Positions 44,742-53,262 of a DNA stretch of 64,000 nucleotides are shown here, in pieces. The DNA is taken from the NCBI GenBank assembly GCA_963787645.1, contig CAWBDS010000011.1:1116001-1180000 (forward strand), in the 5' to 3' direction. How positions within the stretch are numbered: position 1 is the first letter of the stretch; the number at the start of each line of letters is the position of its first letter. The notes below the pieces were generated by a model. It searched no databases. It was not told the DNA's origin and saw nothing but the letters and a program-made list of their open reading frames with translations. Both the position numbers and the translations under genes were made by a program. Source of the stretch: Palsa-504 sp963787645 (GTDB lineage: Bacteria; Actinomycetota; Actinomycetes; Streptosporangiales; Streptosporangiaceae).

Positions 44742-46886
44742 TCAGCTTGCGGGCCGACGGAGGGCTTCGGGGCCCTGGTCGAGCAGGACGCGGAAGGCGG
44801 GCTCGTCGAGGATCGGGACGCCCAGCTCGACGGCCTTGTCGTACTTGGAGCCCGCGTTCTCGCCGGCCACCACGAAGTCGGTCTTCTTCGACACCGAGGA
44901 CGTCACCTTGCCGCCCGCGGCGCGGACGGCCTCCCCCGCCTCCTCCCGGCTCATCCCGGGCAGGGTGCCGGTGATGACCACCGAGACCCCGGCCAGCAGC
45001 CGGGCCGCGGCGCGGTTCGGGTCCCAGTCCGGGTCCTCGAGCCGCACACCGGCCGCCCGCCACTTGGCCACGATGGCCTGGTGCCAGTCGACGTCGAACC
45101 ACTCGCGCAGCGACACCGCGATCGTCGGCCCGACCCCGTCCACCGCGGCCAGCGCGTCCGCGCTGGCCTCATCGATGCGGTCCAGCGAGCCGAACTCCGC
45201 GGCCAGCGCCCGCGCCGCGGTCGGGCCGACGTGCCGGATGGACAGCGCGACCAGGATCCGCCACAGCGGCCGGGTCCTGGCCTGCTCCAGGTTGGCCAGC
45301 AGGCGGGTGGCGTTGGCGCTCAGCGTGCCCTGCTTGACCACGAAGAACGGGCAGGTGGCCAGCTGCTCCTCGGTGAGCGCGAACAGGTCGCCCTCGTCGG
45401 TGACCAGGCCGCAGTCCAGCAGCGCGCTGACCGCCTCGTAGCCGAGCACCTCGATGTCGAACGCGCCCCGCCCGGCCACGTGGAACAGCCGCTCGCGCAG
45501 CTGCGCCGGGCAGGACCTGGTGTTCGGGCAGCGCCAGTCGGCCTCGTCCTCCCCCTTGGCCAAGGTGGTGCCGCAGGCCGGGCATTCATCCGGGAACCTG
45601 AACTCGCGCTCATCGCCGGTGCGCAGGCCGGCGACCGGGCCGAGCACCTCGGGGATCACGTCGCCGGCCTTGCGCAGGATGACCATGTCGCCGATGAGCA
45701 CGCCCTTGCGCTTGACCTCGTCCGCGTTGTGCAAGGTGGCGCGGTCCACCGTCGACCCGCTGACCTTGACCGGCTCCATCACCGCGAACGGCGTGACCCG
45801 GCCGGTGCGGCCCACGTTGACCTGGATGTCGAGCAGCCGGGTGGTGACCTCCTCGGGCGGGTACTTGTAGGCGATGGCCCACCGCGGCGCCCGGCTGGTC
45901 GAGCCCAGCTGGCGCTGCAGCTCGATCTGGTCGACCTTGATCACCACGCCGTCGATCTCGTACGGCGGGTCGTGCCGGTGCTCGGCGTAGTAGGCGATGT
46001 ACTCCCGGACCCCGGCCATGTCGGGCACCACTTTGTACAGGTTGCTGACCGGCAGGCCCCAGCCGCGCAGCCGCTCGTACCAGCCGGACTGGGTATCGGG
46101 CGCGCCTTGCAGGTGGCCTTCCTCGCCGGGTCCTTTGGCGGCGCCGCTGATGCCCGTGTCGCCCGGCGAGCCCTCGACGCGGCCGATGCCGTGGATGATG
46201 GCGTCCAGGGCGCGGGAGGCGGTGATCCGGGGGTCCTTCTGCCGCAGCGAGCCGGCGGCCGAGTTGCGCGGGTTGGCGAAGGCGGCCTTGCCCGCGTCCA
46301 GCAGCGACTCGTTCAGCTTGCCGAACGCCGCCACGGGCATGAACACCTCGCCGCGCACCTCCAGGACGGCCGGATGGCCGGACCCGGTGAGGCGAGCCGG
46401 GATAGAGGCGATGGTCCGGATGTTCGGCGTGACGTCCTCGCCGGTCCGCCCGTCGCCCCGGGTGGCCGCCTTGACCAGCGCGCCGTCCCGGTAGACCAGG
46501 TCGATGGCCAGCCCGTCGATCTTCAGCTCGCACAGGTACGCGCTGATCGGGGTCTGGCCCGCGAGCCGCGTGGCCCGGTCGGCCCAGCCGACCAGGTCCT
46601 CGTCGGTGAACACGTTGTCCAGGCTGAGCAGCCGTTCCAGGTGCTCCACCGGGGTGAACAAGGTGGAGACGGTCCCGTGCACGGTCTGGGTCGGCGAGTC
46701 CGGCGTGCGCAGGTCCGGGTACTGGTCCTCCAGCGCGCGCAGCTCGCGCATCTTGGTGTCGTAGTCGATGTCGGAGATCGTCGGCGAGTCCAGCACGTAG
46801 TAGCGGTGGTCGGCCTCGGTGATCTCCAGGCTCAGGTCGGCGTGCCGCTTGCGCGCATCGGCGGGTGCCGCCTGCGGATCGCTCAT
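44742..46886 (-). CDS. ligA: NAD-dependent DNA ligase
   Basis: 714 residues. Adenylation domain with CELKIDGLAI, lysine 122 being the adenylated one; OB-fold; four zinc cysteines (CPACG ... CPNTRSCPAQ); HhH repeats; C-terminal BRCT domain starting GVSVVITGTLPGMSREEA. It joins Okazaki fragments and repair nicks. A short extra loop (about 30 residues after HGIGRVEG) is larger than usual. Its ATG follows directly on the TAG of the methionine synthase-like gene. Confidence 0.98.
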   Translation of the reverse strand: MSDPQAAPADARKRHADLSLEITEADHRYYVLDSPTISDIDYDTKMRELRALEDQYPDLRTPDSPTQTVHGTVSTLFTPVEHLERLLSLDNVFTDEDLVGWADRATRLAGQTPISAYLCELKIDGLAIDLVYRDGALVKAATRGDGRTGEDVTPNIRTIASIPARLTGSGHPAVLEVRGEVFMPVAAFGKLNESLLDAGKAAFANPRNSAAGSLRQKDPRITASRALDAIIHGIGRVEGSPGDTGISGAAKGPGEEGHLQGAPDTQSGWYERLRGWGLPVSNLYKVVPDMAGVREYIAYYAEHRHDPPYEIDGVVIKVDQIELQRQLGSTSRAPRWAIAYKYPPEEVTTRLLDIQVNVGRTGRVTPFAVMEPVKVSGSTVDRATLHNADEVKRKGVLIGDMVILRKAGDVIPEVLGPVAGLRTGDEREFRFPDECPACGTTLAKGEDEADWRCPNTRSCPAQLRERLFHVAGRGAFDIEVLGYEAVSALLDCGLVTDEGDLFALTEEQLATCPFFVVKQGTLSANATRLLANLEQARTRPLWRILVALSIRHVGPTAARALAAEFGSLDRIDEASADALAAVDGVGPTIAVSLREWFDVDWHQAIVAKWRAAGVRLEDPDWDPNRAAARLLAGVSVVITGTLPGMSREEAGEAVRAAGGKVTSSVSKKTDFVVAGENAGSKYDKAVELGVPILDEPAFRVLLDQGPEALRRPAS

Positions 46887-47975
46887 CTAGGATTCGCCCC
46901 CTGTCTCTTCGATCAGCTCAGCCAGCATGCTCGCGGCCTGGCGGCAGCGCGTCAACGCGGCGCGCGCCTGGGCCGGCGACGCGCCGGCCAGGCCGCAGGC
47001 GGGGGTGATCACCGCCTGGCCCGGCAGCGTGTCCAGCGGCAGCCCGACCCGCCGCCACAGCCGGATGACGCGTTCGGCCGACTGGCGGGCCTCGTCGCTG
47101 CCGTCGGCCGGGTTGATCCCTGATGTGTGATCTGCGCCCGTTCCGGCCGGTGCGGGGTCCGGCACGGCCGGGACCGCGCCGGTGAACACGCCCATCCCGG
47201 CCTCGGCCGCCTCGGCTACCCCGTCCACTTCCCCGCGCCGTAGCTGGCTTAGGTCGAAGGAGACGGCATCGGCCCCGGCCAGCCGGATTATGCCGAACGG
47301 AACCCCGTTCCCGCAGCTGTGCACCACCGTGTAGCGGTCGGCGGCGGCCAGCACGGCGGCCAGCCGCTCGCGCAACGGCTCGTCCTCGACGGCGGCCAGC
47401 CGGGACATCCCGCTGGCCGTCGGCACCTCGCCCCGGGCCACGGCGGGCAGCGCGGGCTCGTCGAACTGCACCACCAGCTGGGCACCGGGCACGCGCTTGG
47501 CCACGTCGGCCACGTGCGCGGCGGTCGCTTCAGTCAGCGAGGCGGTCAGGTCGGCCACCGCACCGGGATCGCGGAGGGCAACGTTCATGGTGCGGGTCAG
47601 CTCTACCGTGGCGGCCAGCGTCCAGGGACCGCAGAGCTGGATCTTCAGCGCTCCCCGGTAGCCCTGGAGCACCTCCTCCATGACGTCCAGGTCGGCGGTG
47701 AGCATGGACCGGGCCCGGGTTAGATCCCGGCCCGGGCGTTCGGCCAGCCGCCAGCCGCGCGGAGTGACTTCGACCGGCATGTCCACCAGCAGGGCGGCGG
47801 TGCGCCCCGTCAGATCGGCGCCCGGTCCGCGGTCCGGCAGCTCGGCCAGGTGCGGGAAGTCCGGCAGCTCGCCGGCGATGACCCGCATGGCCTCGTCCGG
47901 GTCGGTCCCCGGCATCGACCCGATCCCGGTGGCACTGCCCGCGATCCAGGGATATTGGTCCTTGTCTTCTGGCAC
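46887..47975 (-). CDS. Methionine synthase II-like protein (MetE C-terminal family)
   Basis: 362 residues resembling the catalytic half of cobalamin-independent methionine synthase: GIGSMPGTDP start, LCGPWTLAATVEL, QFDEPALPAV, and VVHSCGN with a histidine and cysteine of the kind that bind zinc. It lacks the N-terminal MetE domain. It is normally found between mnmA and ligA in actinobacteria, and here it is still joined to ligA but parted from mnmA. GTG start. Probable methyl-transfer function, acceptor not certain. Confidence 0.85.
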   Translation of the reverse strand: MPEDKDQYPWIAGSATGIGSMPGTDPDEAMRVIAGELPDFPHLAELPDRGPGADLTGRTAALLVDMPVEVTPRGWRLAERPGRDLTRARSMLTADLDVMEEVLQGYRGALKIQLCGPWTLAATVELTRTMNVALRDPGAVADLTASLTEATAAHVADVAKRVPGAQLVVQFDEPALPAVARGEVPTASGMSRLAAVEDEPLRERLAAVLAAADRYTVVHSCGNGVPFGIIRLAGADAVSFDLSQLRRGEVDGVAEAAEAGMGVFTGAVPAVPDPAPAGTGADHTSGINPADGSDEARQSAERVIRLWRRVGLPLDTLPGQAVITPACGLAGASPAQARAALTRCRQAASMLAELIEETGGES

Positions 47976-47984
47976 ACGTCGAGC

Positions 47985-48920
47985 TTAGGACGACGTGCCG
48001 GGCAGGTACGCCCAGGCTCGGGCCCTAGTGTTTTTTACCTGGAACCTTACGGCCCGGAAGACGTCAGGCCGCAGCAGGCTGGGGTAGTGGCAGACGAAGC
48101 TTTGGTAGACGTAGTTGGAGACCGCGAGGCATAGCTCGGCAACGGAAGCCGCCAGCATGCGCTTGACCGGCTGCGCTTCCAGCATGCGGAACGCGAAGTT
48201 GACGTCGGTACCGACGAACCCGTGACCGTCGTAGTCGACCGGGCCGATGTGGGCCGCAATGCGCAGCTGGATGGCCGCGGATTCGCGGGAGACATGGTTA
48301 TGCCGCCGGATCAGGTCGCGAAGCATGTCGGGGAGCGGGTGGATGAGCCCCTTGAAGGAAATCCCGGGCGGGACCACGATGAGCGCACCATCCCCCCGGT
48401 CCTCGTGGAAGCAGTCCTGCCAGGGGACGCCCGAGTTGTCGAATGCTGCCTGCAGGTACTCGTACAGCTTCTCGTGCAGGTAGCGGCGGATTTCATCGTC
48501 GCGGTCCGGGCGGGTGAAGCCGGCGATGTCGACGGCGAGAACGGCGCACATCTGACCGTCAGTAGACAGCGCGGACGGTCCGGCCAGGGCCAGCCGGGCG
48601 ACATCCGGGCGGCCGCTGGTGCGCGCTGGCCGGTCCGGGGTGAGACCCGGCCAGGCCCTCGACCCGAGGGGCAGGTCGTGCCGCGGCGCCCGGCGCGGCA
48701 GGACGCCCCCGGACGAAGGCCGCTCGATCAGCATGGCTGCGGTGGCGGCCGCGACCGCGACGTCGACGATCTCGGCGGTGAGCGGGCTCGCGGGACCCAA
48801 GCCCGTGTAGGCGCCGGCCAGATCGTAGAGACGCTCGACGAGACCGGGCTCCGGTATCAGGCCGGTCAGGTCGGCCAGGTCCGCCGCCAGGCCCGCGGCC
48901 GGCGGGCTAGCCCGAAGCAT
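47985..48920 (-). CDS. Class III nucleotidyl cyclase-like protein
   Basis: About 311 residues. The C-terminal half resembles a class III adenylate/guanylate cyclase: AVDIAGFTRP with metal Asp131, EDRGDGALIVVPP with Asp177, and VGTDVNFAFRML with Asn241. The residues that set purine specificity are not clear, so activity is uncertain. The N-terminal 110 residues show a helical bundle of unknown kind. I start at ATG 48920; the RBS is weak. Proteins of this shape are frequent in actinobacteria, and their role is unknown. Confidence 0.65.
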   Translation of the reverse strand: MLRASPPAAGLAADLADLTGLIPEPGLVERLYDLAGAYTGLGPASPLTAEIVDVAVAAATAAMLIERPSSGGVLPRRAPRHDLPLGSRAWPGLTPDRPARTSGRPDVARLALAGPSALSTDGQMCAVLAVDIAGFTRPDRDDEIRRYLHEKLYEYLQAAFDNSGVPWQDCFHEDRGDGALIVVPPGISFKGLIHPLPDMLRDLIRRHNHVSRESAAIQLRIAAHIGPVDYDGHGFVGTDVNFAFRMLEAQPVKRMLAASVAELCLAVSNYVYQSFVCHYPSLLRPDVFRAVRFQVKNTRARAWAYLPGTSS

Positions 48921-48999
48921 GGCAGGCGATCCCGTGGAGAACTGTCTCTTCCATCGTGTTCTCACCTCCTGGTCGGCATTCCCGTCATGGGCGGGGACG

Positions 49000-49161
49000 C
49001 TACGGCTTCCGGCGCGGACGATCAGGCCGAGCGCGGCGACCGGCCCGCACCGCGGACGCGGCGGGGGAACCCAACGAGATCGTCGCGAAAAATCCGAGGA
49101 TGACACCGGCAGCAAACACGAGAGCCACCCCGATGGTCACTGTTACCATGATGCGGTCCAC
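49000..49161 (-). CDS. Tiny single-pass membrane protein, paralogue 1
   Basis: 53 residues, beginning at GTG 49161 with GGAGG five bases upstream. One transmembrane helix (VTIGVALVFAAGVILGFF, about 8-25), then an Ala/Arg-rich basic tail. N-terminus D-R-I-M-V-T-V resembles that of the small protein at 49733-49969, and both genes share a related block of upstream DNA. Function unknown. Confidence 0.65.
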   Translation of the reverse strand: MDRIMVTVTIGVALVFAAGVILGFFATISLGSPAASAVRAGRRARPDRPRRKP

Positions 49162-49309
49162 ATCAGCCTCCGCACCTCGGCCGGCTGGTGCTGGGCACCG
49201 CCGGGCCCCGCTGTTCCGACCCCGGAGAGACTCCGCGGCCTCGCTCGTGAGTCGGCAACCGGCTCCCAGCTGGTCATGTCATCCCGGTCACCGGACTGAG
49301 GCTAACCGT

Positions 49310-49500
49310 TGGTCCGGCAGGACTGGTCTGGCATGTTCTTCTGTGACCAAGCAGCTGAATGGCTAGAATCTGACCTATCGTTCTAGTCATCCCAACGTTT
49401 GGTATGTACCAGTCAATACCCGCCTGTGCTGAGTCCGAAACGAACGAGATGCCATTTAGCCAGACAGCGGGGATGATTCCTGCGGATCGAGCAAGCCCAG
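49310..49500. repeat. Diverged direct repeat, block 1
   Basis: About 190 bases resembling 50130-50335 in the same orientation. Best-conserved word: CATCCCAAC-TTTGGTA (49388-49404), then TGGTATGTACCA (49400-49411, a palindrome). Also shared: GGCTAGA-TCT and the GGATGG/GGGATGA words. It lies about 230 bases upstream of the tiny membrane protein at 49161 (minus strand), as does block 2 for its gene. Confidence 0.6.
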
Positions 49501-49653
49501 CGGCTGGGATGGCTGGCACACCGCAGGCTGGCCCACCATAGCCTTGGCCGCGGCGGCTGAGGTGGCCGCGGGGCACGTGGCTCAGTCCGAGCGGAGACCG
49601 TCGCCCCACCGGGCTTGAATCGCACATTAGCTGGTCGTCGAGGTGTGCAGCCT

Positions 49654-49689
49654 CGGAGCCCATCCTGCCCCGGCGAGGAAGGGGCTCCG
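49654..49689 (-). terminator. Hairpin after the second small membrane protein gene
   Basis: CGGAGCCC (49654-49661) pairs perfectly with GGGCTCCG (49682-49689); the loop can pair further. It lies 44-79 bases past the stop of the gene at 49733 and would end its transcript. Confidence 0.6.
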
Positions 49690-49732
49690 GGTTCAACGCG
49701 CCGGTTAAGCGCGGCTGTGCCGATCGCGCCCG

Positions 49733-49969
49733 CTAGCGGATGAGTTCACCCGCCGGCCGGAGAAACTCCGTGTCCAGATCCCGGCGGCCCATACCGGTCA
49801 GCCGGCGAGCGTTCCTGGACAGCCGGTCGGGCGCCTCGACCGCCAGCGTGTAGCGACGGTCTTCCCGGCGAACCGCCACCGCGATGACCGCGATCACGCC
49901 GGTAACGATTCCGCCGAGGAAGATAGCGACTGCCATTGTGACTATGACGCCGGCCATGATGGCCTCCAA
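49733..49969 (-). CDS. Small single-pass membrane protein, paralogue 2
   Basis: 74-78 residues. A transmembrane helix (IVTMAVAIFLGGIVTGVIAVI, about 8-28 from ATG 49957, given here in full as 21 only by position) is followed by a basic RREDRR and an LSRNARRLTGMGRRDL tail. Start is ATG 49957, GGAGG five bases ahead, or TTG 49969, which aligns better with paralogue 1. It runs divergently to the GntR gene across block 2. Unknown function. Confidence 0.75.
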   Translation of the reverse strand: MEAIMAGVIVTMAVAIFLGGIVTGVIAVIAVAVRREDRRYTLAVEAPDRLSRNARRLTGMGRRDLDTEFLRPAGELIR

Positions 49970-50129
49970 CCCGTGCCGCCTGCGGAGTTCCTTCCGCAGG
50001 TCCCGCCTGTTGCGACCGCGGCCCGGCGAGCTGCGCTCGCCGGCCTGGTGCCCGTGCGCCGCGGTGTCCCCGTCTGCCCACGATCTGTACGTGCTGTCCG
50101 ATTGGTCTGGTTGGACCCGACTATAAGGC

Positions 50130-50335
50130 TCGGCAGAATCATCTGGCAGGTTCTAGTGCATCCAAGCAGTGGAACTGCTAGACTCTTTCCTGTCATCCGA
50201 GCCATCCCAACCTTTGGTACACCTGCTAAGGTGTTACCCACGAAGGAGTTGGGTATAAACCCGTCAAGGCCAAATATTCCATTCAGGCGGATGGCTGGGA
50301 TAGTCCGGACAAGCAGGATCAGCCTCACCGGAGGG
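50130..50335. repeat. Diverged direct repeat, block 2, between divergent genes
   Basis: Copy of block 1 placed 815 bases further on; CATCCCAAC-TTTGGTA recurs at 50203-50219. It separates the small membrane protein gene (left, minus) and the GntR gene (right, plus), so a GntR operator is expected. A loose inverted repeat GGTACACCT ... AGGTGTTACC spans 50216-50239. Promoters for both directions probably lie here. Confidence 0.55.
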
Positions 50336-50360
50336 CGGTCGACCAAGAGAAGGAGGCTCG

Positions 50361-51131
50361 ATGGCAGACCCCATGTACCGCCAGATCGCTGACGATCTGC
50401 GCGGGCAGATCGAGTCCGGCGACCTCGAGCCTGGCCAGCAGCTGCGGACCGAGCTTGAGTTGCGCGACCGCTACGAAGCGTCGCGGAACACGGTACGCGA
50501 CGCGATCAAGTGGCTCACCAGCCTCGGGCTGGTCGAGACGCGTCCCGGGCAGGGAACCTTCGTGATCAAGAAGGAAGACCCGTTTGTCACCACCTTGACC
50601 CGGAAGGAAGGCGAGGTCGCCGAGGGCGGACAGAGCGCTAGCCTGCTGTCCAAGGTCGGGGACAGCCTGACCCCTTCCAGCAGCGCCATCCGGGTCGAGA
50701 TACAGCCAGCCCCCGAGCACGTCGCCACCCGGCTAGCGGTCGCCGCGGATACCGAAGTAATCAGCCGCCACGAGCAGCGCCATATTGGCCGCAAGCCGTA
50801 CTCGCTTCAGACGTCCTTCTACCCGGTGGAGTTCGCCGAGCGGGGCGCCCCCCGGCTGATGAGCTCTAAGCCCATCGAAGGAGCCGTCGCGTACCTGCGC
50901 GAGACGCTCGGCATCAAACAGGTGGGTTACCGCGACTGGATTACCGTGCGGGCACCGAACGCCACCGAGGCGGACTTCTTCAAGGTGCCCACGGACGGCC
51001 GGATCGCGATGTTCGAGATCTTCCGGATTGCCTACGACGGGAATGGCAAGCCGATGCGGCTGACGGTCACGGTACTCCCGGCCGACCGCAACCAGTTCCT
51101 GGTCAACGTCGGAGATGTACCAGATCTCTAG
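50361..51131 (+). CDS. GntR-family regulator with UTRA domain (HutC group)
   Basis: 256 residues. N-terminal winged helix (YRQIADDLRGQIESGDLEPG; ASRNTVRDAIKWL; RPGQGTFV, residues 6-70), then a linker and a C-terminal UTRA chorismate-lyase-like ligand domain (SRHEQRHIGRKPYSLQTSFY, LRLTVTV end). AGAAGGAGG precedes the ATG. Probably controls the divergent small membrane gene and the MFS gene that follows 62 bases later. Ligand unknown. Confidence 0.93.
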   Translation: MADPMYRQIADDLRGQIESGDLEPGQQLRTELELRDRYEASRNTVRDAIKWLTSLGLVETRPGQGTFVIKKEDPFVTTLTRKEGEVAEGGQSASLLSKVGDSLTPSSSAIRVEIQPAPEHVATRLAVAADTEVISRHEQRHIGRKPYSLQTSFYPVEFAERGAPRLMSSKPIEGAVAYLRETLGIKQVGYRDWITVRAPNATEADFFKVPTDGRIAMFEIFRIAYDGNGKPMRLTVTVLPADRNQFLVNVGDVPDL

Positions 51132-51193
51132 CCCGCGACCCAGAGCGTGACCCATACCCAGCCAACGTTCGCCATCGACGCCTCTCCGGCCCG

Positions 51194-52687
51194 GTGGCGA
51201 ACAGCCGTATAGGACCACATGTGAACCAACCCGACCCGGGTTCTGCGGGTGCCACGGGCCTGCTTGACCCCGCAGACGCGCTCAGCACTACCGGCAGCCC
51301 CGAGACGCACGCCGCGCACCCACCCGTCCGCCCCTCAGGGGACCCGCCGGCCCGCATTTTTGCGCGGCAGGCCCTCGTCGCGCTCGGCATGACCGGAGGC
51401 CACGGCCCCAGGAGCTCGAACTGGGCAGCGCTCGCTCATCCCAAGTTCCGCTGGTATTTCATCGGCAGCGTCACCTCTAATTTCGGGACGTGGCTGCAAA
51501 ATACGGCCCAGGTAGTGCTCGCGTATCAGCTGACGCACTCGGTATTCGCGGTCGGCCTGGTCACATGTGCCCAGTTCACCAGCCCGCTATTGCTCGGCCC
51601 GTGGGCGGCAGTCCTGACCCACAAGTTCGGAAACTGGCGGGCGCTGCTCGTCACCCAGATCGCGTCGACCGCCATCGCCACTACCCTCGCGGTGTTGAGA
51701 TTCACCGGGGCGCTCACCATCGACTGGCTTTTCGCCTGCGCACTGGCGATAGGACTGGCGTTCACGTTTGCCCTGCCGGCGATGTCGGTGATGGTGGCGG
51801 GGCTTTTCTCCGACAGCGGGAACGAGGCTGACCGGACTCAGGCCGTCAAGCGGGCCATGGCCATGGACTCGGTTTCCTACAACCTGGGTCGCGCGCTGGC
51901 CCCCGCCATCAGCATCCTGGTCTTCACCACCGTGGGTTTCGGGCTGGCGTTCGCCCTGAATGCGGCCTCATTCCTCCTCTTCACCCTGGTCTTGGTGTAC
52001 CTGCGCCCGCGGCCCAGGCAGCAGGCACCGAACCGCTCCCGGGTGATGAACGGCCTGCACATCGCCGTAAAAGAGCCGCGGGTCATGGTTCTGCTGCTGA
52101 TGGTGGCAGCCATCACCGTCGCCGCGGATCCGATCCTGGTCCTGGGTCCAGCGCTGGCCGGGCATGTCTTCCATTCATCCGCCGACTGGTCAGGCGTCTT
52201 CATCGCCGCTCTCGGCGCGGGTAACGTGATCGGATCGTTCCGCCCGAGCAAACGACGCCCCCCATCCATCCGGCGGGTGGCCGCCGTCCTGGCCATGCTG
52301 GCGCTGGCCATGATGTTCTTCTCGGCGGCGCCGACGATCTGGCTCAGCGCCGCCGCCGCCTTCGCAGTGGGCGCGGCGTGCCTGGTGGCGGGCGCGACGG
52401 CCAGGTCGCTGCTCATCGAGTGCGCGGGCGGCGACGTGAAACGCCAGACCGCGATCATGGCCGCGTGGGCGGTCGCGTGGGCGGGCAGCAAGCCGATCGC
52501 GTCGCTTACCGACGGCAGCCTGCCCGGCCTCATCGGAGTCCGGGCGACCGGGATTCTCCTCGCGGTGCCCGCTCTGCTTCCCGCCCTCGTCTTGATCTTG
52601 CTTCCATGGATCGGGAATCTGTCGTACGCGGCGCGTTGGTCCGCGTGGCTCGACGAAGCGAAAGGAATCGGTACAGCACACCCCTAA
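51194..52687 (+). CDS. MFS exporter (MFS_3/EntS type)
   Basis: 497 residues. After about 75 hydrophilic residues, twelve transmembrane segments; GTWLQNTAQVVLAYQLTHS and the RAMAMDSVSYNLGRALAP loop match the MFS_3 family of siderophore/drug exporters. GTG start with weak RBS. It follows the GntR gene and is on the same strand as the peptide and oxygenase genes beyond, so it may export their product; this is inference from order. Confidence 0.87.
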   Translation: MANSRIGPHVNQPDPGSAGATGLLDPADALSTTGSPETHAAHPPVRPSGDPPARIFARQALVALGMTGGHGPRSSNWAALAHPKFRWYFIGSVTSNFGTWLQNTAQVVLAYQLTHSVFAVGLVTCAQFTSPLLLGPWAAVLTHKFGNWRALLVTQIASTAIATTLAVLRFTGALTIDWLFACALAIGLAFTFALPAMSVMVAGLFSDSGNEADRTQAVKRAMAMDSVSYNLGRALAPAISILVFTTVGFGLAFALNAASFLLFTLVLVYLRPRPRQQAPNRSRVMNGLHIAVKEPRVMVLLLMVAAITVAADPILVLGPALAGHVFHSSADWSGVFIAALGAGNVIGSFRPSKRRPPSIRRVAAVLAMLALAMMFFSAAPTIWLSAAAAFAVGAACLVAGATARSLLIECAGGDVKRQTAIMAAWAVAWAGSKPIASLTDGSLPGLIGVRATGILLAVPALLPALVLILLPWIGNLSYAARWSAWLDEAKGIGTAHP

Positions 52688-52700
52688 GTGATCTGACGGA

Positions 52701-52716
52701 GGCCCGCCGACGGGCC
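52701..52716 (+). terminator. Short hairpin after the MFS gene
   Basis: GGCCCG-CCGA-CGGGCC, 14 bases after the MFS stop. A six-base perfect GC stem with a four-base loop, no U tract. Weak to moderate terminator, separating the exporter from the next gene. Confidence 0.45.
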
Positions 52717-52985
52717 CGTGAAACCTGTCAACTTACCTTTCGGACAGGGTTTCCTTCCCCCGGCGATCGGCGTCATGTGCCCGTTCAGGCGCATCGTTCC
52801 AGATCAATGCCGGACACCCGAATTCGCATCGCGATCACGAGAACCGCCGTCAGCCCTCCCGAACCGGACAAGCCGCCATGATCGTCGCATCGGCGGTGAT
52901 AATCGGACTGAAGCGAAGGGAGGGGGCTCTCGATCGGGGCTGACGCCAGAACTCGGGGCGCTCAAGGGTGCAGCAGGGAGGTGCA

Positions 52986-53051
52986 ATGGCCAAGCACCAC
53001 AGCCGTCCGTCACTCCAGTACCGCTACGAGCACTACGACCCCAAGGTGTAG
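52986..53051 (+). CDS. Possible 21-residue peptide gene
   Basis: ATG 52986 lies four bases after GGAGG (GGGAGGTGCA-ATG) and the frame runs 21 codons to TAG. It begins MAKHHSRPSL and ends YRYEHYDPKV: three His and three Tyr in the second half, GC at nearly every third position. It lies 211 bases before a 2OG-Fe(II) oxygenase and near an EgtD-like methyltransferase and an exporter. It resembles in size and setting the precursor of a modified peptide. No homologue is known to me; chance occurrence cannot be ruled out. Confidence 0.35.
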   Translation: MAKHHSRPSLQYRYEHYDPKV

Positions 53052-53262
53052 CGGTGCTGGCCGTGCTGCCGAGCACGGAGCCTTCAACGTCGAAGGCCGC
53101 GGTCTGGCCCTTCCCGCGCTACGGGGCCGGTTCCGCGCCGATGGATGCACGTTGCACGAGCCAACCTCGCGAGATCACCGGGGCGGGCGGCCCGTCCCCC
53201 GGACGGTCTGCGGTGATCTCGCCCTCCAGCCGCCCGTTTCCCGCACAGAACGAACCCAGGTG

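Larger units (their letters stand above)
49162..49732. other. Gap holding the first copy of a conserved upstream block
   Basis: 571 bases with no gene I can support. It holds block 1 (49310-49500) and, closer to the next gene, a hairpin terminator (49654-49689). GC content is lower in the block than around it. Confidence 0.6.

Noticed and set aside
44622..47123. Plus-strand ORF of over 800 codons opposite ligA
   Set aside because: Antisense of the strong ligA frame; composition is unnatural and ligA is certain.
47940..47990. Cobalamin or SAM riboswitch before the methionine synthase-like gene
   Set aside because: Only a nine-base space separates its start from the end of the cyclase-like gene; no conserved riboswitch boxes are seen.
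49274..49696. Minus-strand ORF of 140 codons within the gap between the two small membrane genes
   Set aside because: Its codons run through the duplicated upstream block and the terminator; no domain or RBS.
52807..52881. Two other tiny ORFs before the oxygenase (ATG 52807 and ATG 52878, overlapping by ATGA)
   Set aside because: Neither has a Shine-Dalgarno sequence, and the compositions are not distinctive.
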